From NCBI RefSeq assembly GCF_009708215.1, contig NZ_CP046175.1, positions 4,402,001 to 4,466,000 of the forward strand: DNA of 64,000 nucleotides, written 5' to 3'. The stretch comes from Occultella kanbiaonis (GTDB lineage Bacteria; Actinomycetota; Actinomycetes; Actinomycetales; Beutenbergiaceae). Shown one piece after another: positions 44,191 through 52,453 of the stretch. Numbering within the stretch: the first letter of the stretch is position 1; each line of letters starts with the position of its first letter. The translations under genes were made by a program, and so were the position numbers. The notes beneath the pieces are model-generated. The model was not told the origin of the DNA, did not search any database, and worked only from the letters and a program-made list of their open reading frames with translations.

Positions 44191-45171
44191 GTGAGTTCAG
44201 CGGTCGCATGGATGCAGCGGTGGCAGGTCCCGCTGTATCTGGGCGCGATCGTGCTGGCCGGGATCGTCGGACTCGCCGTCCCATCGGCCGGCCCGCCGTC
44301 GGCTCGCGCGATCAGCCCGGTGCTCGCCCTCCTGCTCTACGCGACCTTCCTGGGCGTCCCGTTCGCAGCGATCGGCGCTGCGGTGCGCGATCTCCGGTTC
44401 CTCACGACCGTGCTCGTGCTGAACTTCGTGATCGTCCCGGTGCTCGTGTTAGGGCTCTCGCGGTTCGTGTCCGCAGACGCGGCGGTGCTGCTCGGAGTGC
44501 TGCTGGTGCTGCTGACGCCATGCGTCGACTACGTGATCGTGTTCTCCGGGCTTGCCGGCGGCGCCAGCGCACGACTGCTGGCCGCCGCGCCGCTGCTGAT
44601 GCTCGGGCAGATCCTGCTGCTGCCGGTGTACCTGTGGCTGTTCGTCGGCCCCGGGACGGTGGGGCCGATCGAGCTCGCCCCGTTCGGCGAGGCGTTCGGG
44701 TTCCTGATCGTGATCCCGCTCGCGGCCGCCGGCCTCACCCAGTGGTGGGCACGCCACCGGCAGGCAGGGCGCGTCCTGAACGACACGGCGCTCGGCCTGA
44801 TGGTGCCGTTGATGATGCTCACGCTCGCCGTGGTGGTCGCGTCCCAGGTGGCCGGCATCGGGTCACAACTGAGCACCCTGCTGCTCGTCGTGCCGATCTA
44901 CGTCGCGTTCCTGGTGGTGATGGTGCCGCTCGGCATCCTCGCCGCTCGGGTCGCGCGGCTCGACGTCCCGGCGGCGCGAGCCGTCGTGTTCAGCGGCGCG
45001 ACTCGCAACTCGCTCGTGGTGCTGCCGCTGGCGCTGGCACTCCCGGAGCCGCTCGAGATCGCCGCCCTCGTGGTCGTCACCCAGACCCTCGTCGAACTGG
45101 TGGGGATGGTGGTGTACGTGCGACTCATCCCCCGACTCATGCCGGCGACCCTCTCCCGGGTGCGTGCCTGA
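44191..45171 (+). CDS. Arsenic resistance/ACR3-like transporter (BART superfamily)
   Basis: Membrane protein of 326 residues with about ten segments. LLTPCVDYVIVFSGLAGGASARLLA in the middle and FSGATRNSLVVLPLALALPEP near the end are the two discontinuous-helix regions of ACR3/bile-acid-symporter proteins; the Cys in TPC is at the position used by ACR3 arsenite pumps. The substrate is uncertain because no arsR or arsC is next to it. A TAGTCT box six bases before the GTG suggests a leaderless mRNA. Confidence 0.8.
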   Translation: MSSAVAWMQRWQVPLYLGAIVLAGIVGLAVPSAGPPSARAISPVLALLLYATFLGVPFAAIGAAVRDLRFLTTVLVLNFVIVPVLVLGLSRFVSADAAVLLGVLLVLLTPCVDYVIVFSGLAGGASARLLAAAPLLMLGQILLLPVYLWLFVGPGTVGPIELAPFGEAFGFLIVIPLAAAGLTQWWARHRQAGRVLNDTALGLMVPLMMLTLAVVVASQVAGIGSQLSTLLLVVPIYVAFLVVMVPLGILAARVARLDVPAARAVVFSGATRNSLVVLPLALALPEPLEIAALVVVTQTLVELVGMVVYVRLIPRLMPATLSRVRA

Positions 45172-45187
45172 GGCACGGCCGATCAGC

Positions 45188-45340
45188 ACCACCGCTCGCG
45201 AGGTCGGCGAGGGTGAAGCCGAGGCGTTGCGCGGGCTTGATGACCCGCCGCAGCGCAGGCGTCGGGGTTCTCGCGAGCCTTGAGACCACGGCGAATCCGT
45301 ACCTGGGTTCGGATTGCAAGCCGCCGTACACTCGGAGCAA
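45188..45340 (-). pseudogene. MerR-family regulator remnant
   Basis: A minus-strand frame reads YGGLQSEPRYGFAVVSRLAR then LRRVIKPAQRLGFTLADLA, matching the GL-x-P-R and VRxIKxAQxLGFTLxEI core of MerR regulators. There is no proper N-terminal helix, no start and no dimerisation helix, so it looks like decayed sequence. It fills the 281-base gap between the transporter and phosphotransferase genes. Confidence 0.4.
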
Positions 45341-45452
45341 CCATGCGCCATGGACCACGTCCGACCCGCTCGCCACGCACCGCTGCCGCGGACGGCGCGG
45401 CGCTCGCGCGTCAACCCCGACGGCGTGGCGCGGCTCGGGTGGTCGGCTCGCC

Positions 45453-46328
45453 ATGACGCTCCAACCGGTTGGTGCCGCGGTGACCGCGTCCGAGCGGGCG
45501 ATGCTCGCCGAACTCGGGAGCCGCCACCACCTGTGGACGGTCGCGGACCGGCCCACGGCCCTGGCGCGCGGCAGTGAGAACACCACGTTCGCCGTCGACG
45601 GCTTCATCGTCCGACGCACGGCGGACGTCGGGTCCCTCGCTCGTGAGGTCGCCCTGCTGGACGCGCTCGCGGGCGCGACCTCCGTGCCGGTGCCCCTGCC
45701 CCTGGTGCACCGACCCGACCTGGGAATCCTCGTGTACCGGAGGCTGCCCGGGTCGCCGTTGCTGCGCCGACCGGGGCGATTCGGCGCCCGCCTTGAGGCG
45801 ATCCTGATCGACGTGCTCTGTGCGCTCCGGCGGGTCCGGCCCGATCCGCCGCTGGAGGTGGACGAGCACTCCAACGAGGCGTGGCTCGCCGAGGCTCGCG
45901 CGAACCTCGAGGCAACCGCGTCCTACCTCGGCACCGAGCGGGCGGCGATCGTCGGCGCATTCCTCGACGAGGCGCCGCCGCCGACCCGATCGCTGCGGGT
46001 CGCCCAGCACAACGACCTCGGCGCCGAGCACATCCTCGTCGACGAACGCGGGCAGGTGACCGGCATCATCGACTGGACCGACGCCGCGCTCACCGACCCG
46101 GCCCGAGACACGGGGCTGTTGCTACGGGACCTGGGCTCCGCCGTCGCCCTCGCGGTCAGTGCTGGGCTCGACGGGCCGACGACGGCCGACGAACGGGCGC
46201 GGATCTACTTCCATGCCCGGTGCAAGTGGCTCGAGGACCTTGCGTACGGCCTCGAGGACCCGGCCGGGCGGGCGGCATACCTCGAGAGCTCCGGCCGCAC
46301 CTTCGAGCACGCGTTCGGCGGCACCTGA
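45453..46328 (+). CDS. Aminoglycoside phosphotransferase-family kinase
   Basis: Small-molecule kinase-like protein of 291 residues. The APH catalytic region reads RVAQHNDLGAEHILVDERGQVTGIIDWTDAALTDPARD: catalytic Asp in HND, His where Asn is normal in HxDxxxxN, and the metal-binding IIDWTDA. The N-lobe GSENTTFAVDGFIVRR is present. The ATG at 45453 has no strong ribosome binding site. It may phosphorylate an antibiotic or a metabolite; resistance should not be assumed. Confidence 0.8.
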   Translation: MTLQPVGAAVTASERAMLAELGSRHHLWTVADRPTALARGSENTTFAVDGFIVRRTADVGSLAREVALLDALAGATSVPVPLPLVHRPDLGILVYRRLPGSPLLRRPGRFGARLEAILIDVLCALRRVRPDPPLEVDEHSNEAWLAEARANLEATASYLGTERAAIVGAFLDEAPPPTRSLRVAQHNDLGAEHILVDERGQVTGIIDWTDAALTDPARDTGLLLRDLGSAVALAVSAGLDGPTTADERARIYFHARCKWLEDLAYGLEDPAGRAAYLESSGRTFEHAFGGT

Positions 46329-46340
46329 GCACCGGTGCAT

Positions 46341-46390
46341 CCCGAAGGCCGCCACGCCCGCCTGGGTCGGCGGGTGCGGCGGCCTTCGGG
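46341..46390. terminator. Bidirectional terminator between convergent genes
   Basis: CCCGAAGGCCGCC (46341-46353) pairs with GGCGGCCTTCGGG (46378-46390), and inner GCCCGCC/GGCGGGT extend the stem after a short mismatch. It lies between the phosphotransferase and DoxX-like stops and can serve both strands. Confidence 0.65.
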
Positions 46391-46413
46391 AGGAAGGGCT
46401 TGGGGAGCTCGCG

Positions 46414-46905
46414 TCATCGAGCGTACGAGGCGGCCCGGCCCCGCAGAGCCTTGGACGCGATCACCAACGCGGCGGTGACGAGGACGATGTCCTTGATGAT
46501 GTACTGCGCCTCGAGGGTGAGACCGCCGCCGACGAGGTCGCCGGCGAACAGCACGATGGGCGCGAAGAACCCGACCATCGCGCCGCCCATCGCGAGCAGC
46601 CCGAGGCGCAGGAACTTGCCGGTGACGAGGGTGAGGCCGATGAAGGTCTCGAGCAGTGCGACCGCGATCATCGCGGCGTGCCCCGAGACCAGCCCGAGGG
46701 AGAGCGCCTCGACGGTGTCGGTCACCAGGGCCTCGACGGGACTCGCGCCCGGGATGTACTTCGGGATGCCGAACGCCAGGAAGATCAGGCCGATGCTGAC
46801 GCGCAGCAGGGTGACGCCGTGCCGTTCGGCCCAGTCGGCGAACCGGGTGGAGATGGTGGCCGGCGGCGTGGTCGGCGCCGGACGATACGTGGTCGTGCTG
46901 GACAT
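46414..46905 (-). CDS. DUF417/YkgB-type (DoxX-like) membrane protein
   Basis: Membrane protein of 163 residues with four hydrophobic segments. VTLLRVSIGLIFLAFGIPKYIPGASPVEALV at the start of the domain and VALLETFIGLTLVTGKFLRLGLLAM are characteristic of the YkgB/RclC (DUF417) family. Members are linked to reactive chlorine or redox stress, but the biochemical role is unknown. The ATG at 46905 has GGAGG five bases upstream. Confidence 0.85.
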   Translation of the reverse strand: MSSTTTYRPAPTTPPATISTRFADWAERHGVTLLRVSIGLIFLAFGIPKYIPGASPVEALVTDTVEALSLGLVSGHAAMIAVALLETFIGLTLVTGKFLRLGLLAMGGAMVGFFAPIVLFAGDLVGGGLTLEAQYIIKDIVLVTAALVIASKALRGRAASYAR

Positions 46906-47199
46906 GAGAACCTCCGGGATGGGTGCGTTTTCGGACGTTCTCAGCGTCGCCGTCACCGGCCCGGGGCGGATCCACCGGGGAGCGGGTTCCGGGCTGCGTC
47001 ATCGGGCGCATCGGCGTGCGCACCGTGACGACCCGTGGGGTCGCCCGGATACGACAGCGGGCGCAGTGGACCCTGATGGGCCGGTGGGGGTTTCCCCTGA
47101 TCGCGTGGCCCCATCGATCAGGATCGAGGAGAGCGGCCAAACTGCGAGCGCTGCCTAGCATGGGTGTCATGGCAACCATCGAACTCGTCACCAGAACCC

Positions 47200-47625
47200 G
47201 TGAGTGACCGCGGCCGGGGCGACGGCCCGAGACTGCTCTCCGGCGGCAACCCGCAGATCCCGAAGGGCGAGGGGAGCGGTCCGGTGCGTGACTACATCGC
47301 CGCCATGCCGGACTGGAAGCGCGACGTCGGGCGACACCTCGACGACCTCATCGTCGCCACCGTGCCGGACGTCCACAAGGCGGTGCGGTGGAACCAGCCG
47401 CACTACGGGCACGAGGGCGACGGCTGGTTCATGTCCTTCCGGTGCTACACCGACTACGTCCAGGTGCAGTTCCTCCGCGGGACGTCGCTCGAGCCGATGC
47501 CGCCGAAGGCGTCCAAGCACGACGAGGTGCGCTACCTCGACATCCACCAGGACGACGACCTGGACGAGACGCAGCTCCGATCCTGGATCGAGCAGTCCAG
47601 CGAGCTGCCCGACGAGACGCTGTGA
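47200..47625 (+). CDS. DUF1801 domain protein
   Basis: Protein of 141 residues in the DUF1801 (YdhG-like) group. The core is VRDYIAAMPDWKRDVGRHLDDLIVATVPDVHKAVRWNQPHYGHEG, then WFMSFRCYTDYVQVQFLRG and RYLDIHQDDDLDETQLRSWIEQ. The function of the family is not established. The GTG at 47200 overlaps the end of a possible 12-15 residue leader frame. The TetR gene begins 40 bases downstream. Confidence 0.8.
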   Translation: MSDRGRGDGPRLLSGGNPQIPKGEGSGPVRDYIAAMPDWKRDVGRHLDDLIVATVPDVHKAVRWNQPHYGHEGDGWFMSFRCYTDYVQVQFLRGTSLEPMPPKASKHDEVRYLDIHQDDDLDETQLRSWIEQSSELPDETL

Positions 47626-47640
47626 CCCGAGCCGACCGGG

Positions 47641-47659
47641 CCATACCGGATGGTACGGT
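47641..47659 (+). promoter_or_regulatory. TetR operator with embedded leaderless -10 box (site 1)
   Basis: CCATACC (47641-47647) and GGTACGG (47652-47658) form an imperfect dyad that contains TACGGT (47654-47659), a -10 box six bases before the tetR ATG. The same GGTACGG/CCATACC pattern recurs before the next gene at 48302-48325. Confidence 0.6.
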
Positions 47660-47665
47660 CGGCCC

Positions 47666-48250
47666 ATGAGCGCAGCACGCGACCGTTGGCTCGACGAGGG
47701 CATCCGGGTCCTGGCCCAGGAGGGGGCGACCGGTGTCCGCATCGACCGGATCGCGGCACGTCTTGGCTTGTCGAAGGGGTCGTTCCATCACCATTTCGAC
47801 GGCGCGGAGGGCTACAAGCGCGACCTGCTGGCGCACTTCGAGCGACTCTCGATCGAACAGCTGGACCGCGCGATCGCCGAGGTCGGCCCGACCGGCGACG
47901 CGCGTTCGATCCTCGGCCGGCTGACCGAGCTCATCGAGCCACGGGAGGCCGGCCTGTACCGGCCGGAGCTCGAGGTCGCGGTGCGCGCCTGGTCGGCGTC
48001 CGATCCGGAGGTGCGGGCCGCCCAGGCGCGGATCGACGAGGCCAGGCTCGCCGCCCTGCAGCGCGTCTGGCGACCGTACCTGGCGACGGACGCCGAGGCC
48101 CGCACCGCCGCACTGCTGCCCTACCTGCTCGCTGTGGGCGCCTCGGTGGTGTCCCCTCCGGTCGCGGCGGACGAGCTCAGGGGCCTCTACGAGACGCTCC
48201 TGCCGCTCGTGCCGGAGCGTCCCGTCGATTCGACCCGAACCGGGCACTGA
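47666..48250 (+). CDS. TetR family transcriptional regulator
   Basis: Regulator of 194 residues. The DNA-binding domain is VRIDRIAARLGLSKGSFHHHFDGAEGYKRDLLAHF, and the C-terminal domain resembles the AcrR-type group with EAGLYRPELEVAVRAWSASDPEVRAAQARID. The ATG at 47666 follows a -10 box by six bases, so the mRNA is probably leaderless. The same operator sequence lies before the DoxX-like gene downstream, which is therefore the likely co-target. Confidence 0.9.
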   Translation: MSAARDRWLDEGIRVLAQEGATGVRIDRIAARLGLSKGSFHHHFDGAEGYKRDLLAHFERLSIEQLDRAIAEVGPTGDARSILGRLTELIEPREAGLYRPELEVAVRAWSASDPEVRAAQARIDEARLAALQRVWRPYLATDAEARTAALLPYLLAVGASVVSPPVAADELRGLYETLLPLVPERPVDSTRTGH

Positions 48251-48301
48251 GCCGGTAACCGAGGGGAACCGGCGGTGGCCGGCGTCTCACCTTGAACCCG
48301 A

Positions 48302-48325
48302 CCATACCGTGCCGTATGGTACGGG
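48302..48325 (+). promoter_or_regulatory. TetR operator with embedded leaderless -10 box (site 2)
   Basis: CCATACCGTGCCGTATGG is an inverted repeat (arms CCATAC/GTATGG) and CCGTATGGTACGG overlaps it as a second dyad. TATGGT (48315-48320) is a -10 box six bases before the ATG at 48327. Confidence 0.65.
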
Positions 48326-48326
48326 C

Positions 48327-48719
48327 ATGGACTTCGTCACCACAGCGGACAGCTCCATCGTGGCCGCGCTGCCCGATCCCGTCTGGCCGGTGATGCTGCT
48401 CGCCCTCATCCAGGTCGTCGACGGGGTGCTGTGCATCAGGCCGGTCACGTTCATCGCCGAGTGCTTCGACGCGGTGAACCTCCCGCGCAGGTACTGGTGG
48501 GTGACCCCGCCGATCAAGTTCGCGGCCGCAGCGGGCCTGATCGCGGGGATCTGGGTTCCCTACCTGGGTGCGCTCACGAGCGGCGCCCTGATCCTGTACT
48601 TCGTGCTCGCCATCTCGGCGCACATCAGGGCCCGGGACTTCGGCAGGAACCTCTTCGTGAACGCCACCGGCATGTTCGTCATCTGCGTCGCGACCGGCCT
48701 GTTCTCGTTCGTGATCTGA
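48327..48719 (+). CDS. DoxX-like small membrane protein
   Basis: Membrane protein of 130 residues with four hydrophobic segments (WPVMLLALIQVVDGVLCI; PIKFAAAAGLIAGIW; SGALILYFVLAISAHI; GMFVICVATGLFSFV). IRARDFGRNLF between the last two segments matches the DoxX-like PF13564 pattern. The start follows a leaderless-type -10 box inside the TetR operator, so expression should rise when the TetR ligand is present. Its biochemical role is unknown. Confidence 0.82.
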   Translation: MDFVTTADSSIVAALPDPVWPVMLLALIQVVDGVLCIRPVTFIAECFDAVNLPRRYWWVTPPIKFAAAAGLIAGIWVPYLGALTSGALILYFVLAISAHIRARDFGRNLFVNATGMFVICVATGLFSFVI

Positions 48720-48730
48720 GCGAGGGACTC

Positions 48731-49441
48731 TCAGACGACGGCGAAAGCACGGACGGGGAAGGTCCCGAACGCCCGGATCTTGGGGGGCACGGCGGTGAAC
48801 CGCGCTCCGCTCGACGGGAGCGAGCCGAGCCCGGTGAGGTGCTCGACGACGTGGATGCCCGCGGCGAGCAACAGGGAGTGCGCCGGCCTGGTTCCGTGGG
48901 CCTCGGGCTCGGTGTCGTCGATGTTGAGCGAGTCGATCCCGACGAGCACGACGCCCTGGTCGATCAGGTACCGGGTTCCTGCCTCCGTGAGGAACGGCGC
49001 CCGATCCGTATATTCGGGCGTGCCGAAGTGGCGATCCCACCCGGTGTGGATCAGCACGGCCCTTCCTGCGAGGTCACGGTCGTGGAACACCTGCGCGGGC
49101 ACGCCGCGGGTCGTTGCGTCGGCCACGTGGAACACCTCGGTCGGTAGGTCGACGAGCGTGTCCAGGCTCAGCCCGGCGAGGTCGGTGCCGTCGGCGTAGC
49201 GATGGTAGGGACTGTCCAGATAGGTCCCGGTGTTGCCGACGAGGGTAAGGGAATCGATCGCGAACCGGGTGCCCGGCGCGTACGTCGCGGCGGACGCCTC
49301 GCGGGTCAGGTGCGGCGTGATGACGGGGGCCGGAAGGCCCGGGTAGGTCACGAGTCCCTCGGTGATCGTGTGGCTCAGGTCGATCAGGCGCCGTCGTGCG
49401 GCGGAGGGCTGCGCCTCGGCTTGCATTCGGTCGTCGGTCAT
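48731..49441 (-). CDS. Cyclase-family (kynurenine formamidase-like) hydrolase
   Basis: Hydrolase of 236 residues in the cyclase/KynB family. It begins LIDLSHTITEGLVTYPGLPAP, followed by the metal motif region VGNTGTYLDSPYHRY. The family consensus is HxGTHxDxPxH, so the first and second His are replaced by Asn and Tyr while Asp and the last His remain. VGIDSLNIDD and HSLLLAAGIHVVEHL are normal. The replacements may change metal binding or activity. The ATG at 49441 has GGAGA upstream. Confidence 0.85.
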   Translation of the reverse strand: MTDDRMQAEAQPSAARRRLIDLSHTITEGLVTYPGLPAPVITPHLTREASAATYAPGTRFAIDSLTLVGNTGTYLDSPYHRYADGTDLAGLSLDTLVDLPTEVFHVADATTRGVPAQVFHDRDLAGRAVLIHTGWDRHFGTPEYTDRAPFLTEAGTRYLIDQGVVLVGIDSLNIDDTEPEAHGTRPAHSLLLAAGIHVVEHLTGLGSLPSSGARFTAVPPKIRAFGTFPVRAFAVV

Positions 49442-49684
49442 GGTGTCTCCGGTTCATAGCAGTCGCTGCAGCAATGCCATCGGTGAGTTCGGGACCGGGG
49501 CCCTCGAAGGTCCAGCCGTCGCGGGCACTGGCCGCCTGCGTGGTGGTCCAGAAGAGCATGGCACTGCCATCCCGAGTCCGCGCGAGTTCGCCGTGGGCGG
49601 CTCGCGGACGTGGCGCGACCAGCGGGCGCTCCATCGCCAGTGCGTCGCCGCCTTGCGCGGGCAGCCGACCACCAGCCGGATCGA

Positions 49685-49865
49685 GGACGCCGGTCTCCCC
49701 CACCCCGACCCGGAGGTCGAGGAATGGGCCGGCGTGCTGCACACCTTCGTCGACGGGCTCGCATCCCAGCTCGTCAACACCCCCGGCGCGGTCGGTCCCG
49801 AGACCGCCAAGGATCTCCTCCGCTCCCTGCTGCACGCCGTGCCACCCGCGCGCCCGTCGAACTAG
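49685..49865 (+). pseudogene. TetR regulator C-terminal remnant
   Basis: The frame reads HPDPEVEEWAGVLHTFVDGL then ASQLVNTPGAVGPETAKDLL, which looks like the last helices of a TetR-type ligand domain. No helix-turn-helix or start is found in the 240 bases upstream, which carry stops and frame shifts. The rest of the 49442-49935 gap shows no other gene. Confidence 0.4.
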
Positions 49866-49935
49866 GGTCAGGTCCGAGCCCGGCCCGGCGCTGCGCTCAC
49901 TCGTGCGCGACTGCGAGCGCACCTTCCACCGACCG

Positions 49936-51030
49936 TCAGCCGGCGTCCCGAGGTGACGCCGCGGCGAGCTCGACCGAGACGCGGAGCCCGCCATCGACCA
50001 GAGGCGTCAAGGTGAGGGTCCCGTCATGCGCCTGCGTGATGCTCCGGACGATCGCGAGGCCGAGACCGACGCCCGCGTGGTCGGTTCGAACACGCTGGGC
50101 GCCACGCTGGAACGGTTCGGTGAGCGTGGAGGCCTGCTGCGTGGTCAGCCTCGCACCGGTGTTCTCGACCGTGAGCACCACGGCGTCGGGCTCACGGCTC
50201 GTCGTGACCCACACGGCGCCGCCGTCGGGCAGGTTGTGGACGATCGCGTTGTGCACGAGGTTCGTCGTCAGCTGCAATAGGAGCGCGTGTGAGCCGACGG
50301 TGGGAGTCAGGTCGCCGGACGTCTCGATGGTGAGCCCGTGGGCCTCCGCGAGTGGGAGCAGCGTCTCCGTGGCCTCCTCCGCGATGAGGGACAGGTCGAC
50401 GTACCCTCGGCCGAACGCGCGTTGGTCGGCGCGGCTGAGCAGGAGGAGCGCCTCGGTGAGGTCGATGGCCCGGGAGTTGACGAAGTGGAGGCGCTCGACG
50501 AGTGCGCCGGTGTCGGAGCTCGGGTCGTTGCGGGCGACCTCCAGGAGGGTCTGCGTGATCGCCAGCGGGGTCCGCAGCTCGTGGGAGGCATTGGCCGCGA
50601 ACCGCTGCTGTTCGGCGACCTGCGCTTCGAGCCGTCCGAGCATGGTGTCGAAGGCGTCGGCCAGCTCGCGGAACTCGTCCTTGCGGCCGTCCAGCCAGAT
50701 CCGGTGCGAGAGCGACCCGGTCGCCGCCTTCCGGGTGGCGTTCGTGATGCGGGTCAACGGCGCAAGCATCCGGCCGGCGAGGAGCCACCCGCCGAGGAGG
50801 CCGAACAGCAGCAGGAACACCAGCACCAGGGCCGCCCGCGGGGCGAAGGCACGCAGCAGGTCCGACCGGTTGGGGACGAAGGGGCCGAGGGTGTCGATCG
50901 GCCCGTCGGGCACGTAGCGCAGCAGGAAGGCCCACACCACCGCGAGCAGGAGCGTGCTCGCCAGCATGAGGAACCCGGCGTAGCTGAGGGTGAGCTTGAG
51001 GCGAACGCTCAGCCCGGGCTCCCTAACCAC
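49936..51030 (-). CDS. Two-component sensor histidine kinase
   Basis: Membrane kinase of 364 residues. Two membrane segments (LTLSYAGFLMLASTLLLAVVWAF; ALVLVFLLLFGLLGGWLLAG) flank a short extracellular part, followed by HAMP, the phospho-accepting SHELRTPL box and an ATPase domain (LVHNAIVHN N-box; HAGVGLGLAIV G-box). The GTG at 51030 overlaps the response regulator gene by eight bases and has GGGAG six bases upstream. The pair sits beside a VanY-like peptidase gene and may sense cell-wall stress. Confidence 0.93.
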   Translation of the reverse strand: MVREPGLSVRLKLTLSYAGFLMLASTLLLAVVWAFLLRYVPDGPIDTLGPFVPNRSDLLRAFAPRAALVLVFLLLFGLLGGWLLAGRMLAPLTRITNATRKAATGSLSHRIWLDGRKDEFRELADAFDTMLGRLEAQVAEQQRFAANASHELRTPLAITQTLLEVARNDPSSDTGALVERLHFVNSRAIDLTEALLLLSRADQRAFGRGYVDLSLIAEEATETLLPLAEAHGLTIETSGDLTPTVGSHALLLQLTTNLVHNAIVHNLPDGGAVWVTTSREPDAVVLTVENTGARLTTQQASTLTEPFQRGAQRVRTDHAGVGLGLAIVRSITQAHDGTLTLTPLVDGGLRVSVELAAASPRDAG

Positions 51031-51718
51031 GCACGTCTCCCGTGGCGACCGCTTCCGGTCCGGCGTCGATGCGGTAGCCGACGCCGGGCACCGTCGCGAT
51101 CAGCCATGGCTCACCGAGTCGCTTGCGCAGGGCGGAGACCGTGATCCGCACGGCATTGGTGAACGGGTCGGCGTTAGAGTCCCAGGCGCGCTCCAGCAAC
51201 GCCTCCGCGCTGATGACCCCACCCTCGGCGGCGACAAGCACCTCCAGCACGGCGAACTGCTTCCTGGTCAGCGCGACGTAGCGGCCGTCCCGGTAGACCT
51301 CCCGGCGGAACGGATCCAGCCGTAGGCCGGCGATCTCCCGCACCGGAGGCCTGCTGTGCACGCGCCTGCGGTCGAGCGCCCTGAGCCTGAGCACGAGTTC
51401 GCGGAGCTCGAACGGCTTGGTCAGGTAATCGTCGGCACCGAGCTCGAACCCGGTGGCCTTGTCGTCGAGCCGGTCGGCGGCCGTGAGCATCAGGATCGGC
51501 ATGCCGCTGCCGGAGGCGATGATGCTGGTGGCGACCTCGTCACCGGACGGCCCAGGAATGTCGCGGTCGAGAACCGCGATGTCGTAGCTGTTCACGGCCA
51601 GAAGTTCCAGGGCGGTGTGGCCGTCTCCGGCGATGTCCGCGGCGATCGCCTCGAGCCGGAGCCCGTCGCGAATCGCCTCCGCCATGAGGGGTTCGTCCTC
51701 GACGACCAGCACGCGCAT
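51023..51718 (-). CDS. OmpR/PhoB-type response regulator
   Basis: Response regulator of 231 residues. The receiver begins MRVLVVEDEPLMAEAI and the usual phospho-Asp strand reads YDIAVLDRDIPG, with LTAADRLDD and LTKPFELRELVLRL following. The C-terminal winged helix includes RKQFAVLEVLVAAEGGVIS and AVRITVSALRKRLGEP. TAGCAT seven bases before the ATG at 51718 suggests a leaderless transcript. It is co-transcribed with the kinase and divergent from the D,D-carboxypeptidase gene 88 bases away. Confidence 0.93.
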   Translation of the reverse strand: MRVLVVEDEPLMAEAIRDGLRLEAIAADIAGDGHTALELLAVNSYDIAVLDRDIPGPSGDEVATSIIASGSGMPILMLTAADRLDDKATGFELGADDYLTKPFELRELVLRLRALDRRRVHSRPPVREIAGLRLDPFRREVYRDGRYVALTRKQFAVLEVLVAAEGGVISAEALLERAWDSNADPFTNAVRITVSALRKRLGEPWLIATVPGVGYRIDAGPEAVATGDVRG

Positions 51719-51792
51719 GGACTCGATGCTACGAGGAGAGGCATATCGTCGGCGTATCGAGATCCTCTTACAGGCTGACAACACCGCACCGC

Positions 51793-51816
51793 CTTGACTT
51801 GACCGCATGAGTCAAG
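51793..51816. promoter_or_regulatory. Dyad over the start of the VanY-like gene
   Basis: CTTGACT (51793-51799) and AGTCAAG (51810-51816) are a perfect inverted repeat that spans the ATG at 51807. It may be a binding site for the adjacent response regulator or part of a promoter (TTGACT). Confidence 0.4.
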
Positions 51817-52451
51817 TGAGAGCAGAACCGAGGGCACGCAGACCGCACCGGACCGCCGTCGGGCTGGTGTTCGGGCTTGTCGTCGTCGTGTTCGCCCTCA
51901 TCGGTGCCCTCGTCGATCAGCGGGGACCTACACCGGCGCCCTCTCTCAGCGACATCCTCGCCGGCGACGACGGCCGCCCCGACGCCGAGGCCGACGGCGT
52001 CGTCACCGGCGCGGACGGCGTCCTGCCCGACGGTGTGACGGTCTTCGACGACCAGCATCCCGGCGTCGTCAACCTCGACCCCGAACTGCTCGAGGCGCTG
52101 CGCACGGCGGCCACGGACGCCGGCCGCCGCGACATCACCTTCAACGTCAACAGCGGCTGGCGCTCACCCGACTACCAGGATCAGCTCCTGCGCGACGCGG
52201 TCACCGAGTACGGATCCGAGGCCGAGGCCGCCCGATGGGTCGCCACCGCGGACACGTCACCGCACGTGTCCGGGGACGCCGTCGACCTCGGTCCCTACGA
52301 CACCATGGACTGGCTGTCCCGACACGGCGCCCGGTACGGCCTGTGCCAGATCTACGGCAACGAGCCCTGGCACTTCGAGCTACGCCCCGAAGCCACCGAC
52401 CACGGCTGCCCGGCGATGTACGCCGACCCGACCGAGGACCCGAGGATGTAG
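51807..52451 (+). CDS. D-alanyl-D-alanine carboxypeptidase, VanY/M15 family
   Basis: Zinc peptidase of 214 residues, anchored by one N-terminal membrane segment (TAVGLVFGLVVVVFALIGALV). The M15B motifs are NSGWRSPDYQDQL, SPHVSGDAVDLGP (the SxHxxGxAxD zinc site) and EPWHFEL (last His). It would trim the terminal D-Ala from peptidoglycan stem peptides outside the membrane. It is divergent from the two-component operon, a layout like vanY with vanRS, but vanHAX genes are absent, so vancomycin resistance is not implied. Confidence 0.88.
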   Translation: MSQVRAEPRARRPHRTAVGLVFGLVVVVFALIGALVDQRGPTPAPSLSDILAGDDGRPDAEADGVVTGADGVLPDGVTVFDDQHPGVVNLDPELLEALRTAATDAGRRDITFNVNSGWRSPDYQDQLLRDAVTEYGSEAEAARWVATADTSPHVSGDAVDLGPYDTMDWLSRHGARYGLCQIYGNEPWHFELRPEATDHGCPAMYADPTEDPRM

Positions 52452-52453
52452 CC

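Noticed and set aside
45453-46328. Aminoglycoside resistance gene
   Set aside because: The APH fold is clear, but the catalytic loop has His in place of Asn and nothing links it to aminoglycosides.
51023-52451. Vancomycin-resistance cluster
   Set aside because: A VanY-like peptidase beside a two-component system is present, but vanH, vanA and vanX are missing, so it is more likely ordinary wall maintenance.
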